Shown here piece by piece: positions 44,841 through 52,584 of a stretch of DNA of 64,000 nt. Both the position numbers and the translations under genes were made by a program. Numbering within the stretch: position 1 is the stretch's first letter; every line of letters starts with the position of its first letter. The notes below the pieces were generated by a model that saw nothing but the letters and a program-made list of their open reading frames with translations, ran no database searches and had not been told where the DNA came from. The stretch is taken from contig JAFXZT010000154.1 in assembly GCA_017541145.1 (NCBI GenBank), positions 30,885 through 94,884 on the forward strand, in the 5' to 3' direction. Source of the DNA: Bacteroidales bacterium. GTDB lineage: Bacteria; Bacteroidota; Bacteroidia; Bacteroidales; UBA3824.

Positions 44841-45818
44841 TTATTTGCTGATTATAAAACCTTCTTCTTCAAAACGCTGTTTGTCGTTTTCAATTTCTTC
44901 CGGTTGTGCATTTACAAACAATTCGCCGACCACCGAAGAATTGATTCCCGCTCTAAGTGCTTCTTTTTCAATGATTTTTATAAGTGACCGTCCGCGTCCC
45001 AAACGAATTTTTGCTCTCGGATTTATGAATCTGAAAATCGCAAAAGTTGTAAGAATATCTTGACTATTCATTCTCGGCTGTTTTTCCAATGGCGTTCCGG
45101 CAAATGGGAAAAGGATATTCAGAGTTATTGTTTTGGGTTCTAATTCTCTGAGTTTCAATGCAAAATCAATACGGTCTGTCATCGTTTCACCCATTCCGAT
45201 TATTCCGCCGCTCCAAATTTCAAAGCCAAGTTTTTTTGCATTTTTCAAAGTTTCTACTTTACTTTCCTGATTGTTGGTCGTACAAACTTTTTTGTAAAAA
45301 TCAGGTGAAGTTTCGAGATTGCAATGATAAATATTTACCTTGGTTTCTTCTTTTAATCTCTTTAGTTGATCGTAACTTAGTGAACCGCACGATGCGCAGA
45401 TTTTTATTTTTGTAGCTTCGGAAAATTTGTTGAGCTGTTCAATTGCATGATTAAGTTGTAAGTTGTTTAGATTTTTTTGATTTGTGCAATATTCCAACAA
45501 CTTTACACCTTGTTTATGAATTTCATTTATCATTTTTATCTCGCGGTCAAAATCAAATTGCTCGTACATCGTGTAATTTACTTTTGATAGCGAAGACATC
45601 GGACACCACGCACAATCTTCAGAACATTTATCGAAAACGTCGTTGATTATGCAGCACATCTCAAACAAAGAGCCGCAAAAATTTGCCCGAATTTGATTTG
45701 CACTATAATAAAGTGTCTCAATATTTCCGGTTTGCGATAAATTAATAGCCTCTTCTTTGGTTATTTGATATCCGTTTAAGATTTTGTCTTTTATTTTTTT
45801 GATGTCGCTGAAATTCAT
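44841..45818 (-). CDS. bioB: biotin synthase homologue with an altered [2Fe-2S] site
   Basis: 325 residues. The radical SAM cluster motif is C65-x3-C69-x2-C72 (KCSEDCAWC). The biotin-synthase-specific stretches align well: C111, C141 (KICASCGSL), HCNLETSPDFY, GGIIGMGETMTDR and RAKIRLGRGR with Arg272. At the position of E. coli Cys188 (KVCSGGIVGLGE) this protein has Trp202 (EIWSGGIIGMGE). The gap-free match here makes the assignment firm. It should convert dethiobiotin to biotin, if the auxiliary cluster differs or the third ligand is dispensable. Other bio genes are not nearby. A NUDIX gene lies 14 bases upstream on the same strand. Confidence 0.8.
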   Translation of the reverse strand: MNFSDIKKIKDKILNGYQITKEEAINLSQTGNIETLYYSANQIRANFCGSLFEMCCIINDVFDKCSEDCAWCPMSSLSKVNYTMYEQFDFDREIKMINEIHKQGVKLLEYCTNQKNLNNLQLNHAIEQLNKFSEATKIKICASCGSLSYDQLKRLKEETKVNIYHCNLETSPDFYKKVCTTNNQESKVETLKNAKKLGFEIWSGGIIGMGETMTDRIDFALKLRELEPKTITLNILFPFAGTPLEKQPRMNSQDILTTFAIFRFINPRAKIRLGRGRSLIKIIEKEALRAGINSSVVGELFVNAQPEEIENDKQRFEEEGFIISK

Positions 45819-45832
45819 AGTTTTACAAGTTT

Positions 45833-46369
45833 TTATAAAATTAAATCCTTGATTTTGAGAAATTCTTTTTCAAAATTTGGTGTCAATATTCCTTTACCAA
45901 TATTTTGTATTATATCTTTTACATTCCAAAATTTACCATCATCGATTTCGGCAACTGCGATAATTTTTGGATTTTCGTAATGACATTTGTACACATTTAT
46001 ATATTCAGTCTCCAAAGGACATTCCCAGAGGTATGAAGTAACTTTCTGAAACACACCGTTTTCCACGCCGGCTTCTTCCCAAGCTTCGCGTTTAAGAGCA
46101 TCTTCCAACGGTTCTCCGTAAGTGATATGACCGCCAACTGAGGTGTCCCATTTGCCCGGTTGAATCAATTTTTTCATACTTCTTTTTTGCAAAAAGATTT
46201 CGCCCTTGGAATTTATTATATGTACATGTACCACGGGATGAATTAATTTAATATTTTTATGACATTCACTTCTTAAAGCTTTGCCGATAATATTTCCCTC
46301 ACGATCCACAAGTGGCAACATCTCTTCTGCATCCGCTGCAAAATCTTTTGCTATTTTATTGATATTCAT
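45833..46369 (-). CDS. NUDIX hydrolase, IPP-isomerase-like
   Basis: 178 residues. The NUDIX box GGHITYGEPLEDALKREAWEEAGV (residues 79-102) is complete. The layout, with an N-terminal strand PLVDREGNIIGKALRSECH and the HPVVHVHIINSKGEIFLQKRS block, is that of isopentenyl-diphosphate isomerase-like NUDIX proteins, many of which are general nucleotide or pyrophosphate hydrolases. The substrate cannot be fixed. It is the first gene of a two-gene operon with the bioB homologue. Confidence 0.85.
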   Translation of the reverse strand: MNINKIAKDFAADAEEMLPLVDREGNIIGKALRSECHKNIKLIHPVVHVHIINSKGEIFLQKRSMKKLIQPGKWDTSVGGHITYGEPLEDALKREAWEEAGVENGVFQKVTSYLWECPLETEYINVYKCHYENPKIIAVAEIDDGKFWNVKDIIQNIGKGILTPNFEKEFLKIKDLIL

Positions 46370-46529
46370 TCTGTTATAATCTCTATGTTGATTTCAATAT
46401 ATGTTTATTATCACGTTTTAAAAGTAACAAAAAATTTTTGAAATTCAATTTTTTATTAAGTTTTTAATAATTGAAAAAAAAATTTTGTTTTTAATAGTAA
46501 TAAGATTAGTTTTTTTAATATTTAATTAT

Positions 46530-46537
46530 TAATTTTG
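46530..46537 (+). promoter_or_regulatory. -7 promoter box for purB
   Basis: TAATTTTG, 19 bases before the ATG at 46557. Confidence 0.7.
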
Positions 46538-46556
46538 CGGACAAACATTTTAAACG

Positions 46557-47900
46557 ATGGAATTAACTGAATTGACAGCCATTTCTCCTATTGACGGTCG
46601 TTATCGCAACAAAACCAGCGAGTTAGACGAATACTTTTCGGAGTTTGGCCTTATAAAATATAGAGTTTTAGTGGAAGTTGAGTACTTCATTGCTCTTTGT
46701 GAACTTCCTTTGCCACAGCTGAAAGGCGTTGACAAACAGCTTTTTAAAAGTCTTCGTGCAATTTATCGTAAATTTCAAGTTTCAGATGCTTTGCGTATCA
46801 AGGAAATTGAAAAGACTACTAATCACGATGTAAAAGCTGTTGAATATTTTTTACGCGAAAAATTCGATGAATTGAATATTTCGCAGTACAAGTCTTTCAT
46901 CCATTTTGGACTTACTTCACAAGATATCAATAATACTTCGGTTCCTTATTCGTTGCAAGCTGCTATTACAAATGTTTATAATCCTTTGCTTGACAATGTG
47001 ATTTTGCAGTTGTATCACCGTGCCGGCGAATGGGCGGATGTTTCGATGTTGGCGCGTACTCACGGTCAGCCGGCAAGTCCTACCCGTTTGGGTAAAGAAA
47101 TTGAAGTTTATGTTGAGCGTCTTCAAACTCAGTTGGGACTTTTGAGATTAATTCCATATTCTGCTAAGTTTGGTGGTGCTACCGGTAATTTTAATGCACA
47201 TAATGTTGCATATCCGCAAATTAATTGGACTCAATTTGCTAATTCATTTGTAAATCATGTTCTTGGTTTGGAACGTTCTCAAGTTACCACTCAGATAGAA
47301 CATTATGATAATTTGGCTGCGCTTTGTGACTGCTTAAAGAGAATTAATACAATTCTTATTGACCTTTGTCGTGATATTTGGATGTATATCTCGATGAATT
47401 ATTTCAAGCAGAAACTCAAAGCCGGTGAAGTCGGTTCGTCCGCAATGCCGCACAAGGTAAATCCGATAGATTTTGAAAATGCTGAAGGCAACCTCGGAAT
47501 GGCGAATGCTATTTTTACATTCCTCGCTCAGAAATTGCCGATTTCAAGATTGCAACGTGATTTAACTGATAGTACGGTACTTAGAAATATTGGTGTGCCG
47601 ATTGCGCATACTGTTGTTGCTATGAAATCTTTGTTGAAAGGTCTTGATAAACTTATTCTTCACAAAGAATCAATTGACGCTGATTTGGAAGCTAACTGGG
47701 CTGTTGTTGCCGAAGCAATTCAAACAATTCTCAGAAGAGAATGTGTTCCAAATGCTTACGAAAAGTTGAAAGAATTGACTCGTGTTAACCGTCAAATTAC
47801 AAAAGAAGATATCCATAATTTTATTCAAACTTTGGATGTTTCTGATTCTGTAAAAGAAGAGATGTTGAAAATTACACCTTTCAATTATACAGGTATATGA
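46557..47900 (+). CDS. purB: adenylosuccinate lyase
   Basis: 447 residues. The start SPIDGRYRNKTSEL is the family pattern. The catalytic regions are KTTNHDVKAVEYFL, HFGLTSQDINNTS, ARTHGQPASPTRLGKE and the fumarase/aspartase signature GSSAMPHKVNPIDFEN (about 292-307). Two steps of purine synthesis depend on it: SAICAR to AICAR and adenylosuccinate to AMP. It is transcribed alone. Confidence 0.96.
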   Translation: MELTELTAISPIDGRYRNKTSELDEYFSEFGLIKYRVLVEVEYFIALCELPLPQLKGVDKQLFKSLRAIYRKFQVSDALRIKEIEKTTNHDVKAVEYFLREKFDELNISQYKSFIHFGLTSQDINNTSVPYSLQAAITNVYNPLLDNVILQLYHRAGEWADVSMLARTHGQPASPTRLGKEIEVYVERLQTQLGLLRLIPYSAKFGGATGNFNAHNVAYPQINWTQFANSFVNHVLGLERSQVTTQIEHYDNLAALCDCLKRINTILIDLCRDIWMYISMNYFKQKLKAGEVGSSAMPHKVNPIDFENAEGNLGMANAIFTFLAQKLPISRLQRDLTDSTVLRNIGVPIAHTVVAMKSLLKGLDKLILHKESIDADLEANWAVVAEAIQTILRRECVPNAYEKLKELTRVNRQITKEDIHNFIQTLDVSDSVKEEMLKITPFNYTGI

Positions 47901-47950
47901 TTTTTTTAAGAAAAATTTAAATTTGTTTTTCAATTTTTTGAATTTATTAA

Positions 47951-47990
47951 GGCGAATTTCTTACATTTACGTTCAAGAAATTCGCTTTTT
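47951..47990 (+). terminator. terminator of purB
   Basis: GCGAATTTCTT pairs with AAGAAATTCGC around a 12-base loop, followed by TTTTTT. Confidence 0.9.
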
Positions 47991-48005
47991 TATTTTAATC
48001 TTATT

Positions 48006-48656
48006 ATGAGACTTTTATTAATTTTTACGATGTTGTTGTGCTCTTTTGGTGCTCAATGTCAGCAACTTAAAATTGCACTTATGAAATATTCCGGTGGCGG
48101 CGATTGGTATTCTAATCCCACGTCGTTGCCAAATCTTGTAGATTTTTGTAACAAAAATTTGGGTACAAATATTTCCAAAGACATCCCGAATGTGGAGCCG
48201 GGAAGTGCCGAAATTTTCAATTATCCTTATGTTCACGCTACGGGACACGGCAATGTAATTTTTTCGTCGGCTGATGTTGAAAATTTGCGTCGATATTTAT
48301 TGTCGGGCGGTTTTTTTCATTTCGATGACAATTATGGTACTAAAGATTTTGTTTTCAGGGAGATGTCAAAAGTTTTTCCTGAAGCGGAAATGGTACAAAT
48401 TCCACCTTCTTTTGAATTGTTTCATCAAAAATATGATTTTCCGAACGGTTTGCCAAAAATTCACGAACATGACAATCATGCTCCGGTAGCGTATGGAATT
48501 TTTTACGACAACAGATTAGTTTTTCTTTACACTTGGGAATGTGATCTTGGCGACGGTTGGGAAGATATTGATGTTCACAACGATACTCAAGAGGCTCATA
48601 TCAAGGCACTTAAAATGGGCGCGAATATCATTCAATACGTTTTTGACCACAATTAA
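48006..48656 (+). CDS. secreted DUF4159 protein
   Basis: 216 residues with a signal peptide (...LLCSFGAQCQ). The mature part opens with LKIALMKYSGGGDWYSNPTSLPNL and has the conserved GHGNVIFSSADVENLRRYLLSGGFFHFDDNYG, then FEHDNH-type and GWEDIDVHND residues near the end. DUF4159 proteins have a flavodoxin-like glutamine-amidotransferase fold; function is unknown. It is 52 bases upstream of the DUF3857 gene and may share its transcript. Confidence 0.85.
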   Translation: MRLLLIFTMLLCSFGAQCQQLKIALMKYSGGGDWYSNPTSLPNLVDFCNKNLGTNISKDIPNVEPGSAEIFNYPYVHATGHGNVIFSSADVENLRRYLLSGGFFHFDDNYGTKDFVFREMSKVFPEAEMVQIPPSFELFHQKYDFPNGLPKIHEHDNHAPVAYGIFYDNRLVFLYTWECDLGDGWEDIDVHNDTQEAHIKALKMGANIIQYVFDHN

Positions 48657-48708
48657 AAAAACTGTTTATAAAACCAATACTTTTTTTAACCTTTAAAATT
48701 CTAATAAC

Positions 48709-50241
48709 ATGAAAAGATTATATTTATTGTTGTTAATTATGTTTGCCGTTTTTACAGTTTCTGCGCAAAGAAATTCGCACGGATTCAAGGATTTCGGTAA
48801 AATTGACAAGTCAGAATTTCAGCCTACAGATTTTGACGATTTGGGTTACAACGCTGTAATTTTGTTTGCCGAAAAGAAAGTTTATTTTGAAACTTACAAT
48901 AATTCGTTGCGACTTTTTCATCGTGTGCATTTGAGGCTGAAAGTTCTTCAAGACGGTTTTTCTGATTCTGACTTGTTTACGATTACATATTCAGGCTTAA
49001 ATAGTTACGAGCGTGTGCCATCGTGGAAATTGTCGGTTTTTACATTGAACGGCGATAAAATTGTCAACACCAAAGTAAAATACAAACAGTCACATTCTAT
49101 CGACAAAGATTCGCTCAATAGTTTTTTTACTTTTGACTTGCCGGTTTTGAAACGTGGCGATATTATTGATTTTCAGTATTATATCGCAACATACGATTTT
49201 ATGTTGCCGCCGGCTTACGATTTCAAATACAAGTATCCGGCTTTGAAGGCTGAATTTGTAGCTGAATTTCCGGTGCACATGAAATATAAATATACTGTGA
49301 ATGATCCTGAAAATCAAGTCTATCATTCTTCCGAAAATTCGTTTCTGAATATTCCTTACCTTTTCGCGCCGAATGATAATCCGAAATCATTTTATTATAT
49401 GCAAGGTCGCGGCAGAAGATTCAATCTGAATTTCAAATTTCAGTGTGACATCGATACATTTAGAGTTTCGCATATTCTGCCGCAGGAAGTTGCTGATAAT
49501 CCGAATTTTGAGCTTACTTATCCTCGTGTTGTGATGAAAGCCGCAAAATTTACACAAAACATCGGTTATTCTCATCCGATTTATATGGCGGCATGGCAGC
49601 AAATGACTCATTTACTTTATACATACGCCGATCCCGACAACAGATATCTCTCAGAATCAGAAGCTTGGTTCAAATTGTATGATGCCGGATATATAATCGT
49701 AAATTCCAATTCGTGGCAGCTTTTGCACAAACAGCTCAGAAAATCTCCGGATTTTTGGAAACCCGTTATGAAAGTTTTTCCTGTTGACAAAACTTTGCAA
49801 GACATCTTTGACGAAGCCGAATTTTCAGACACATTGCAGACTGTCAACAAAATATATCAATATGTTAATAAAAATGTAACATGGGATAGTACATACTGCA
49901 ATCATCTTAGTAAAAATCCGGAAAAAGTATTAAAAACCAAAATCGGATCTACGGCTGATATTAATCTTACGCTCGTTGCCCTTTTGCGCAGAGCCGGTTT
50001 GGATGCGTTTCCAGCGTTGACGGCTACCAAAGATTATGGCGTGGTAGATACATCTTATGCTAATAAAATACAATTTAATAATGTACTTGCCGTTTTGAGG
50101 TTGAATGACTCAAATTGTATTGTTATGGATTGTTCACAAAAAAATAATCCTTATAATCAATTGCCTCTCAAAGATTTAAATAATTTCTGTTATGCTGTTG
50201 CGCCTGAAGACGGTTTTTTTATAGAATTGAATAAAAATTAA
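48709..50241 (+). CDS. secreted DUF3857/transglutaminase-like protein, probably inactive
   Basis: 510 residues. The signal peptide (...AVFTVSAQ) is followed by a DUF3857 domain (about 40-230; HRVHLRLKVLQDG and LPVLKRGDIIDFQY) and a transglutaminase-like domain (about 370-480). At the usual catalytic cysteine site the sequence is KIGSTADINLTLVALLRRAG, with no Cys. The domain is probably non-enzymatic. It may bind or scaffold a peptide or polysaccharide. Confidence 0.8.
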   Translation: MKRLYLLLLIMFAVFTVSAQRNSHGFKDFGKIDKSEFQPTDFDDLGYNAVILFAEKKVYFETYNNSLRLFHRVHLRLKVLQDGFSDSDLFTITYSGLNSYERVPSWKLSVFTLNGDKIVNTKVKYKQSHSIDKDSLNSFFTFDLPVLKRGDIIDFQYYIATYDFMLPPAYDFKYKYPALKAEFVAEFPVHMKYKYTVNDPENQVYHSSENSFLNIPYLFAPNDNPKSFYYMQGRGRRFNLNFKFQCDIDTFRVSHILPQEVADNPNFELTYPRVVMKAAKFTQNIGYSHPIYMAAWQQMTHLLYTYADPDNRYLSESEAWFKLYDAGYIIVNSNSWQLLHKQLRKSPDFWKPVMKVFPVDKTLQDIFDEAEFSDTLQTVNKIYQYVNKNVTWDSTYCNHLSKNPEKVLKTKIGSTADINLTLVALLRRAGLDAFPALTATKDYGVVDTSYANKIQFNNVLAVLRLNDSNCIVMDCSQKNNPYNQLPLKDLNNFCYAVAPEDGFFIELNKN

Positions 50242-50311
50242 TTTTTGGTAAGAAATTTACTTATTTATGAAATATTTATTCAATTTATTTGCATATTCTG
50301 AATTTTTATTA

Positions 50312-50319
50312 TAACTTTG
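50312..50319 (+). promoter_or_regulatory. -7 promoter box for argF
   Basis: TAACTTTG, 21 bases before the ATG at 50341. A TTG at 50317 inside the box cannot be the start. Confidence 0.75.
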
Positions 50320-50340
50320 CATTATAAAAAATTAATAAAC

Positions 50341-51342
50341 ATGACGGTAAATTTAAAAAATAGAAGTCTGCTTACGTTACTTGATTTCTCAGCCGAAGAA
50401 ATTAATTATTTATTGGATTTATCCGCAGACTTGAAAAAAGCAAAGGCAGAAGGTAAAGAAGTACAGCATTTGAAAGGCAAAAATATCGCCTTAATCTTTG
50501 AAAAAACTTCTACTCGTACCCGATGCGCTTTTGAAGTAGCCGCCGCCGACCAAGGTGCACACACGGTTTACATCACACCTTCGGGCAGTCAGCTTGGTCA
50601 CAAAGAATCAGCAAAAGATTCTGCAAGAGTTTTCGGAAGGATGTTTGACGCTTTGGAATACAGAGGTTTTGCTCAAAAAACTGTTGAAATCTTGTCTGAA
50701 TATTCAAAAAAGCCGGTTTGGAACGGTTTGACTAACGAATTTCATCCAACTCAGGCACTTGCAGATGTTCTCACTATGAAAGAACATTCAACCAAGAAAG
50801 TCAGCGAAATAAAATTTGCATTCTTGGGCGATACTCACGGCAATACTTGTAACTCGTTGATGATAATTGCAGCAAAACTTGGCATGGATTTCAGAATTGT
50901 GGGACCGGAATGTCTTCAGCCAAAAGCCGATTTAGTTGCTACATGTCAGGACCTTGCAAAACAATCAGGCGCAAAAATCACTTTAACTTCTGACCCGGTA
51001 GAAGGTTTGAAAGATTGTGATTTTGTTTATACTGACGTTTGGGTATCGATGGGTGAGCCTCACGAAGTTTGGGCTGAAAGAATCAAATTGCTTACTCCGT
51101 ATAGAATTAATAATAAAATGATGCAACTTACCGGCAACAAGGATGCTAAGTTTATGCATTGTTTGCCGGCTTTTCATGATTTGGATACTACAACCGGTAA
51201 AGAAATTTTTGAAAAATTTGGTATCGATTGTATGGAAGTAACCGACGAAGTATTTGAAAGTGAAGCATCTGTTGTTTTCGACGAAGCAGAAAACCGACTT
51301 CACACAATCAAAGCTGTTATGGTTGCTACCCTTGGTGATTAA
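50341..51342 (+). CDS. argF: ornithine carbamoyltransferase
   Basis: 333 residues from the ATG at 50341. The carbamoyl phosphate loop is STRTR (57-61); further contacts come from [18 protein letters not shown] (ornithine loop with DVWVSMG) and [10 protein letters not shown] (about 272). These are the motifs of true ornithine carbamoyltransferases, unlike the N-succinyl or N-acetylornithine enzymes known from some Bacteroidetes. Whether it works in arginine synthesis or breakdown is not clear; no arg or arc gene is adjacent. Confidence 0.92.
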   Translation: MTVNLKNRSLLTLLDFSAEEINYLLDLSADLKKAKAEGKEVQHLKGKNIALIFEKTSTRTRCAFEVAAADQGAHTVYITPSGSQLGHKESAKDSARVFGRMFDALEYRGFAQKTVEILSEYSKKPVWNGLTNEFHPTQALADVLTMKEHSTKKVSEIKFAFLGDTHGNTCNSLMIIAAKLGMDFRIVGPECLQPKADLVATCQDLAKQSGAKITLTSDPVEGLKDCDFVYTDVWVSMGEPHEVWAERIKLLTPYRINNKMMQLTGNKDAKFMHCLPAFHDLDTTTGKEIFEKFGIDCMEVTDEVFESEASVVFDEAENRLHTIKAVMVATLGD

Positions 51343-51371
51343 AGTTTTTACCCATATTTCTATTTTTTTTG

Positions 51372-51408
51372 TCGGCGATAATTTTTTTATTATCGTCGAT
51401 TTTTTTTA
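51372..51408 (+). terminator. terminator of argF
   Basis: TCGGCGATAAT pairs with ATTATCGTCGA (one wobble) around a T-rich loop, followed by a long T run. Confidence 0.9.
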
Positions 51409-51442
51409 ATATTATTATAACAAATTATCTGCGAAATTTTCT

Positions 51443-51450
51443 TATTTTTG
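51443..51450 (+). promoter_or_regulatory. -7 promoter box for the corA transcript
   Basis: TATTTTTG, 27 bases before the ATG of the leader ORF at 51478 and 136 before the corA ATG. The leader ORF thus starts where the first codon of a gene normally lies in this window. Confidence 0.7.
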
Positions 51451-51477
51451 TAGCAAATAATCAAATAGAAAAATCTT

Positions 51478-51531
51478 ATGGACGGTGTCCCGTATAATCT
51501 AGAATTTAAAAAATTGACTTTCAGAAGGTAG
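51478..51531 (+). CDS. putative 17-residue leader peptide upstream of corA
   Basis: ATG to TAG, encoding MDGVPYNLEFKKLTFRR. It begins at the standard distance after the -7 box. Its last codons and stop form the 5' arm of the first leader hairpin (51522-51532), so a ribosome on it would disrupt that hairpin. This arrangement is that of a leader peptide controlling the gene behind it. Salmonella corA and mgtA are also preceded by short leader ORFs, but the sequences are unrelated. No translation is proven. Confidence 0.5.
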   Translation: MDGVPYNLEFKKLTFRR

Positions 51532-51589
51532 GCAATCACATCAATTGTACTTCCTAACCTTTTGTGGTCTAAAATTAGGAGGTATAATG
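51522..51589 (+). promoter_or_regulatory. two mutually exclusive hairpins controlling the corA ribosome site
   Basis: Hairpin 1 pairs 51522-51532 with 51553-51564 (11 base pairs with one bulged A). Hairpin 2 pairs GTACTTCCTAA (51547-51557) with TTAGGAGGTAT (51575-51585) in 11 base pairs with two wobbles, covering the Shine-Dalgarno AGGAGG at 51577-51582. The bases 51553-51557 belong to both, so only one can form. Hairpin 1 leaves the ribosome site open; hairpin 2 closes it. The ATG of corA follows at 51587. The pairing is read from sequence; the switch is inference. Confidence 0.55.
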
Positions 51590-52519
51590 ATTCAGATGTA
51601 TAAGAGTTTTTTGGGTGATGAAAAACTCTCAGAACTCGAAAACGGATGTTGGGTGCATTGCGTGCAGCCTGACAGTGAGGAAGTTGCAATTTTGCAAGAG
51701 GAATATAATGTTCCACAGGAAGTAATTCAAGACATACTCGATAATGATGAGCGTTCTCGTTATGAAGTGGACGACGATTGGAGTATGATAATTTTGCGTA
51801 TTCCGGTAGAAACTTCAGATAATGGTATGAGTTACAGCACGTATCCGCTTGGAATTTTTATGTGTGAAGATTACACCGTTACTATTTGTACTACTCCGAA
51901 TAATGTTTTGCCGGTAACTCAGCCGTCAGTTTATCGTTCTGATATTCAGCCTGTTTACGATGTTATTAATTTCACTTTGCAACTTTTTATACGAAGTGCA
52001 AATTCTTTCATGTATTATTTGAGGCAGATTTATCAGCATACATCTTTGATTGAAAAAGAAATTGAAAAATCCATTCGTAATGAGGAACTTACACGTTTGT
52101 TGAAGTTGGAAAAATGTTTGGTATTCTTCATTACTTCGTTGAAATCCAATGAGTTGGTACTCGCAAAGTTCAAAAATTCAAAACGTACTACATTTTCTGA
52201 GCGCAACGAAGATTTGGTAGAAGACGCAATGATTGAAACTAAACAGGCGATTGAGATGGCGCAAATTTATTCTAACATCCAGTCAGGGATGATGGATACA
52301 TTTGCATCCGTAATTTCCAACAATCTGAACGTTGTGATGAAACAAATGACATCAGTATCAATCATTTTGATGATTCCAACATTGATAGCAAGTATTTTCG
52401 GTATGAACGTGCCAAACTTTTTGGAACAAACAAGTTGGGCATTGCCGGTGATTTTGGCATTCTCGGCACTTATGGCGATTATGGGTATATTTATTTCCCG
52501 AAAGCGGCATTGGTTCTAA
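51587..52519 (+). CDS. corA: CorA-family magnesium/divalent cation transporter
   Basis: 310 residues from ATG 51587, four bases after AGGAGG; the ATG at 51596 is an alternative. A soluble N-terminal domain (VPQEVIQDILDNDERSRYE is typical) and a long helix are followed by two C-terminal transmembrane helices. The first ends in the signature FGMN (about 271-274) and the second in a basic tail (SRKRHWF). CorA forms a pentameric channel for Mg2+ (also Co2+, Ni2+). It is a single cistron with a leader of about 130 bases and a strong terminator. Confidence 0.93.
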   Translation: MIQMYKSFLGDEKLSELENGCWVHCVQPDSEEVAILQEEYNVPQEVIQDILDNDERSRYEVDDDWSMIILRIPVETSDNGMSYSTYPLGIFMCEDYTVTICTTPNNVLPVTQPSVYRSDIQPVYDVINFTLQLFIRSANSFMYYLRQIYQHTSLIEKEIEKSIRNEELTRLLKLEKCLVFFITSLKSNELVLAKFKNSKRTTFSERNEDLVEDAMIETKQAIEMAQIYSNIQSGMMDTFASVISNNLNVVMKQMTSVSIILMIPTLIASIFGMNVPNFLEQTSWALPVILAFSALMAIMGIFISRKRHWF

Positions 52520-52520
52520 C

Positions 52521-52560
52521 GAAAAAAAACGGCTGTGGATTTTTCCGCAGCCGTTTTTTT
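52521..52560. terminator. bidirectional terminator between corA and the A2M gene
   Basis: AACGGCTGTGG pairs with CCGCAGCCGTT with one wobble, flanked by an A run and a T run, so it can serve both convergent genes. Confidence 0.9.
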
Positions 52561-52584
52561 GTAGTATGTATTTCGGGTTAATTT

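Noticed and set aside
50317..50340. TTG start at 50317 for argF
   Set aside because: The codon is in the -7 box TAACTTTG; the ATG at 50341 gives the expected N-terminus.
51390..51716. Minus-strand ORF over the corA leader
   Set aside because: It lies over a terminator, promoter and the start of corA, and its translation has no family-like features.
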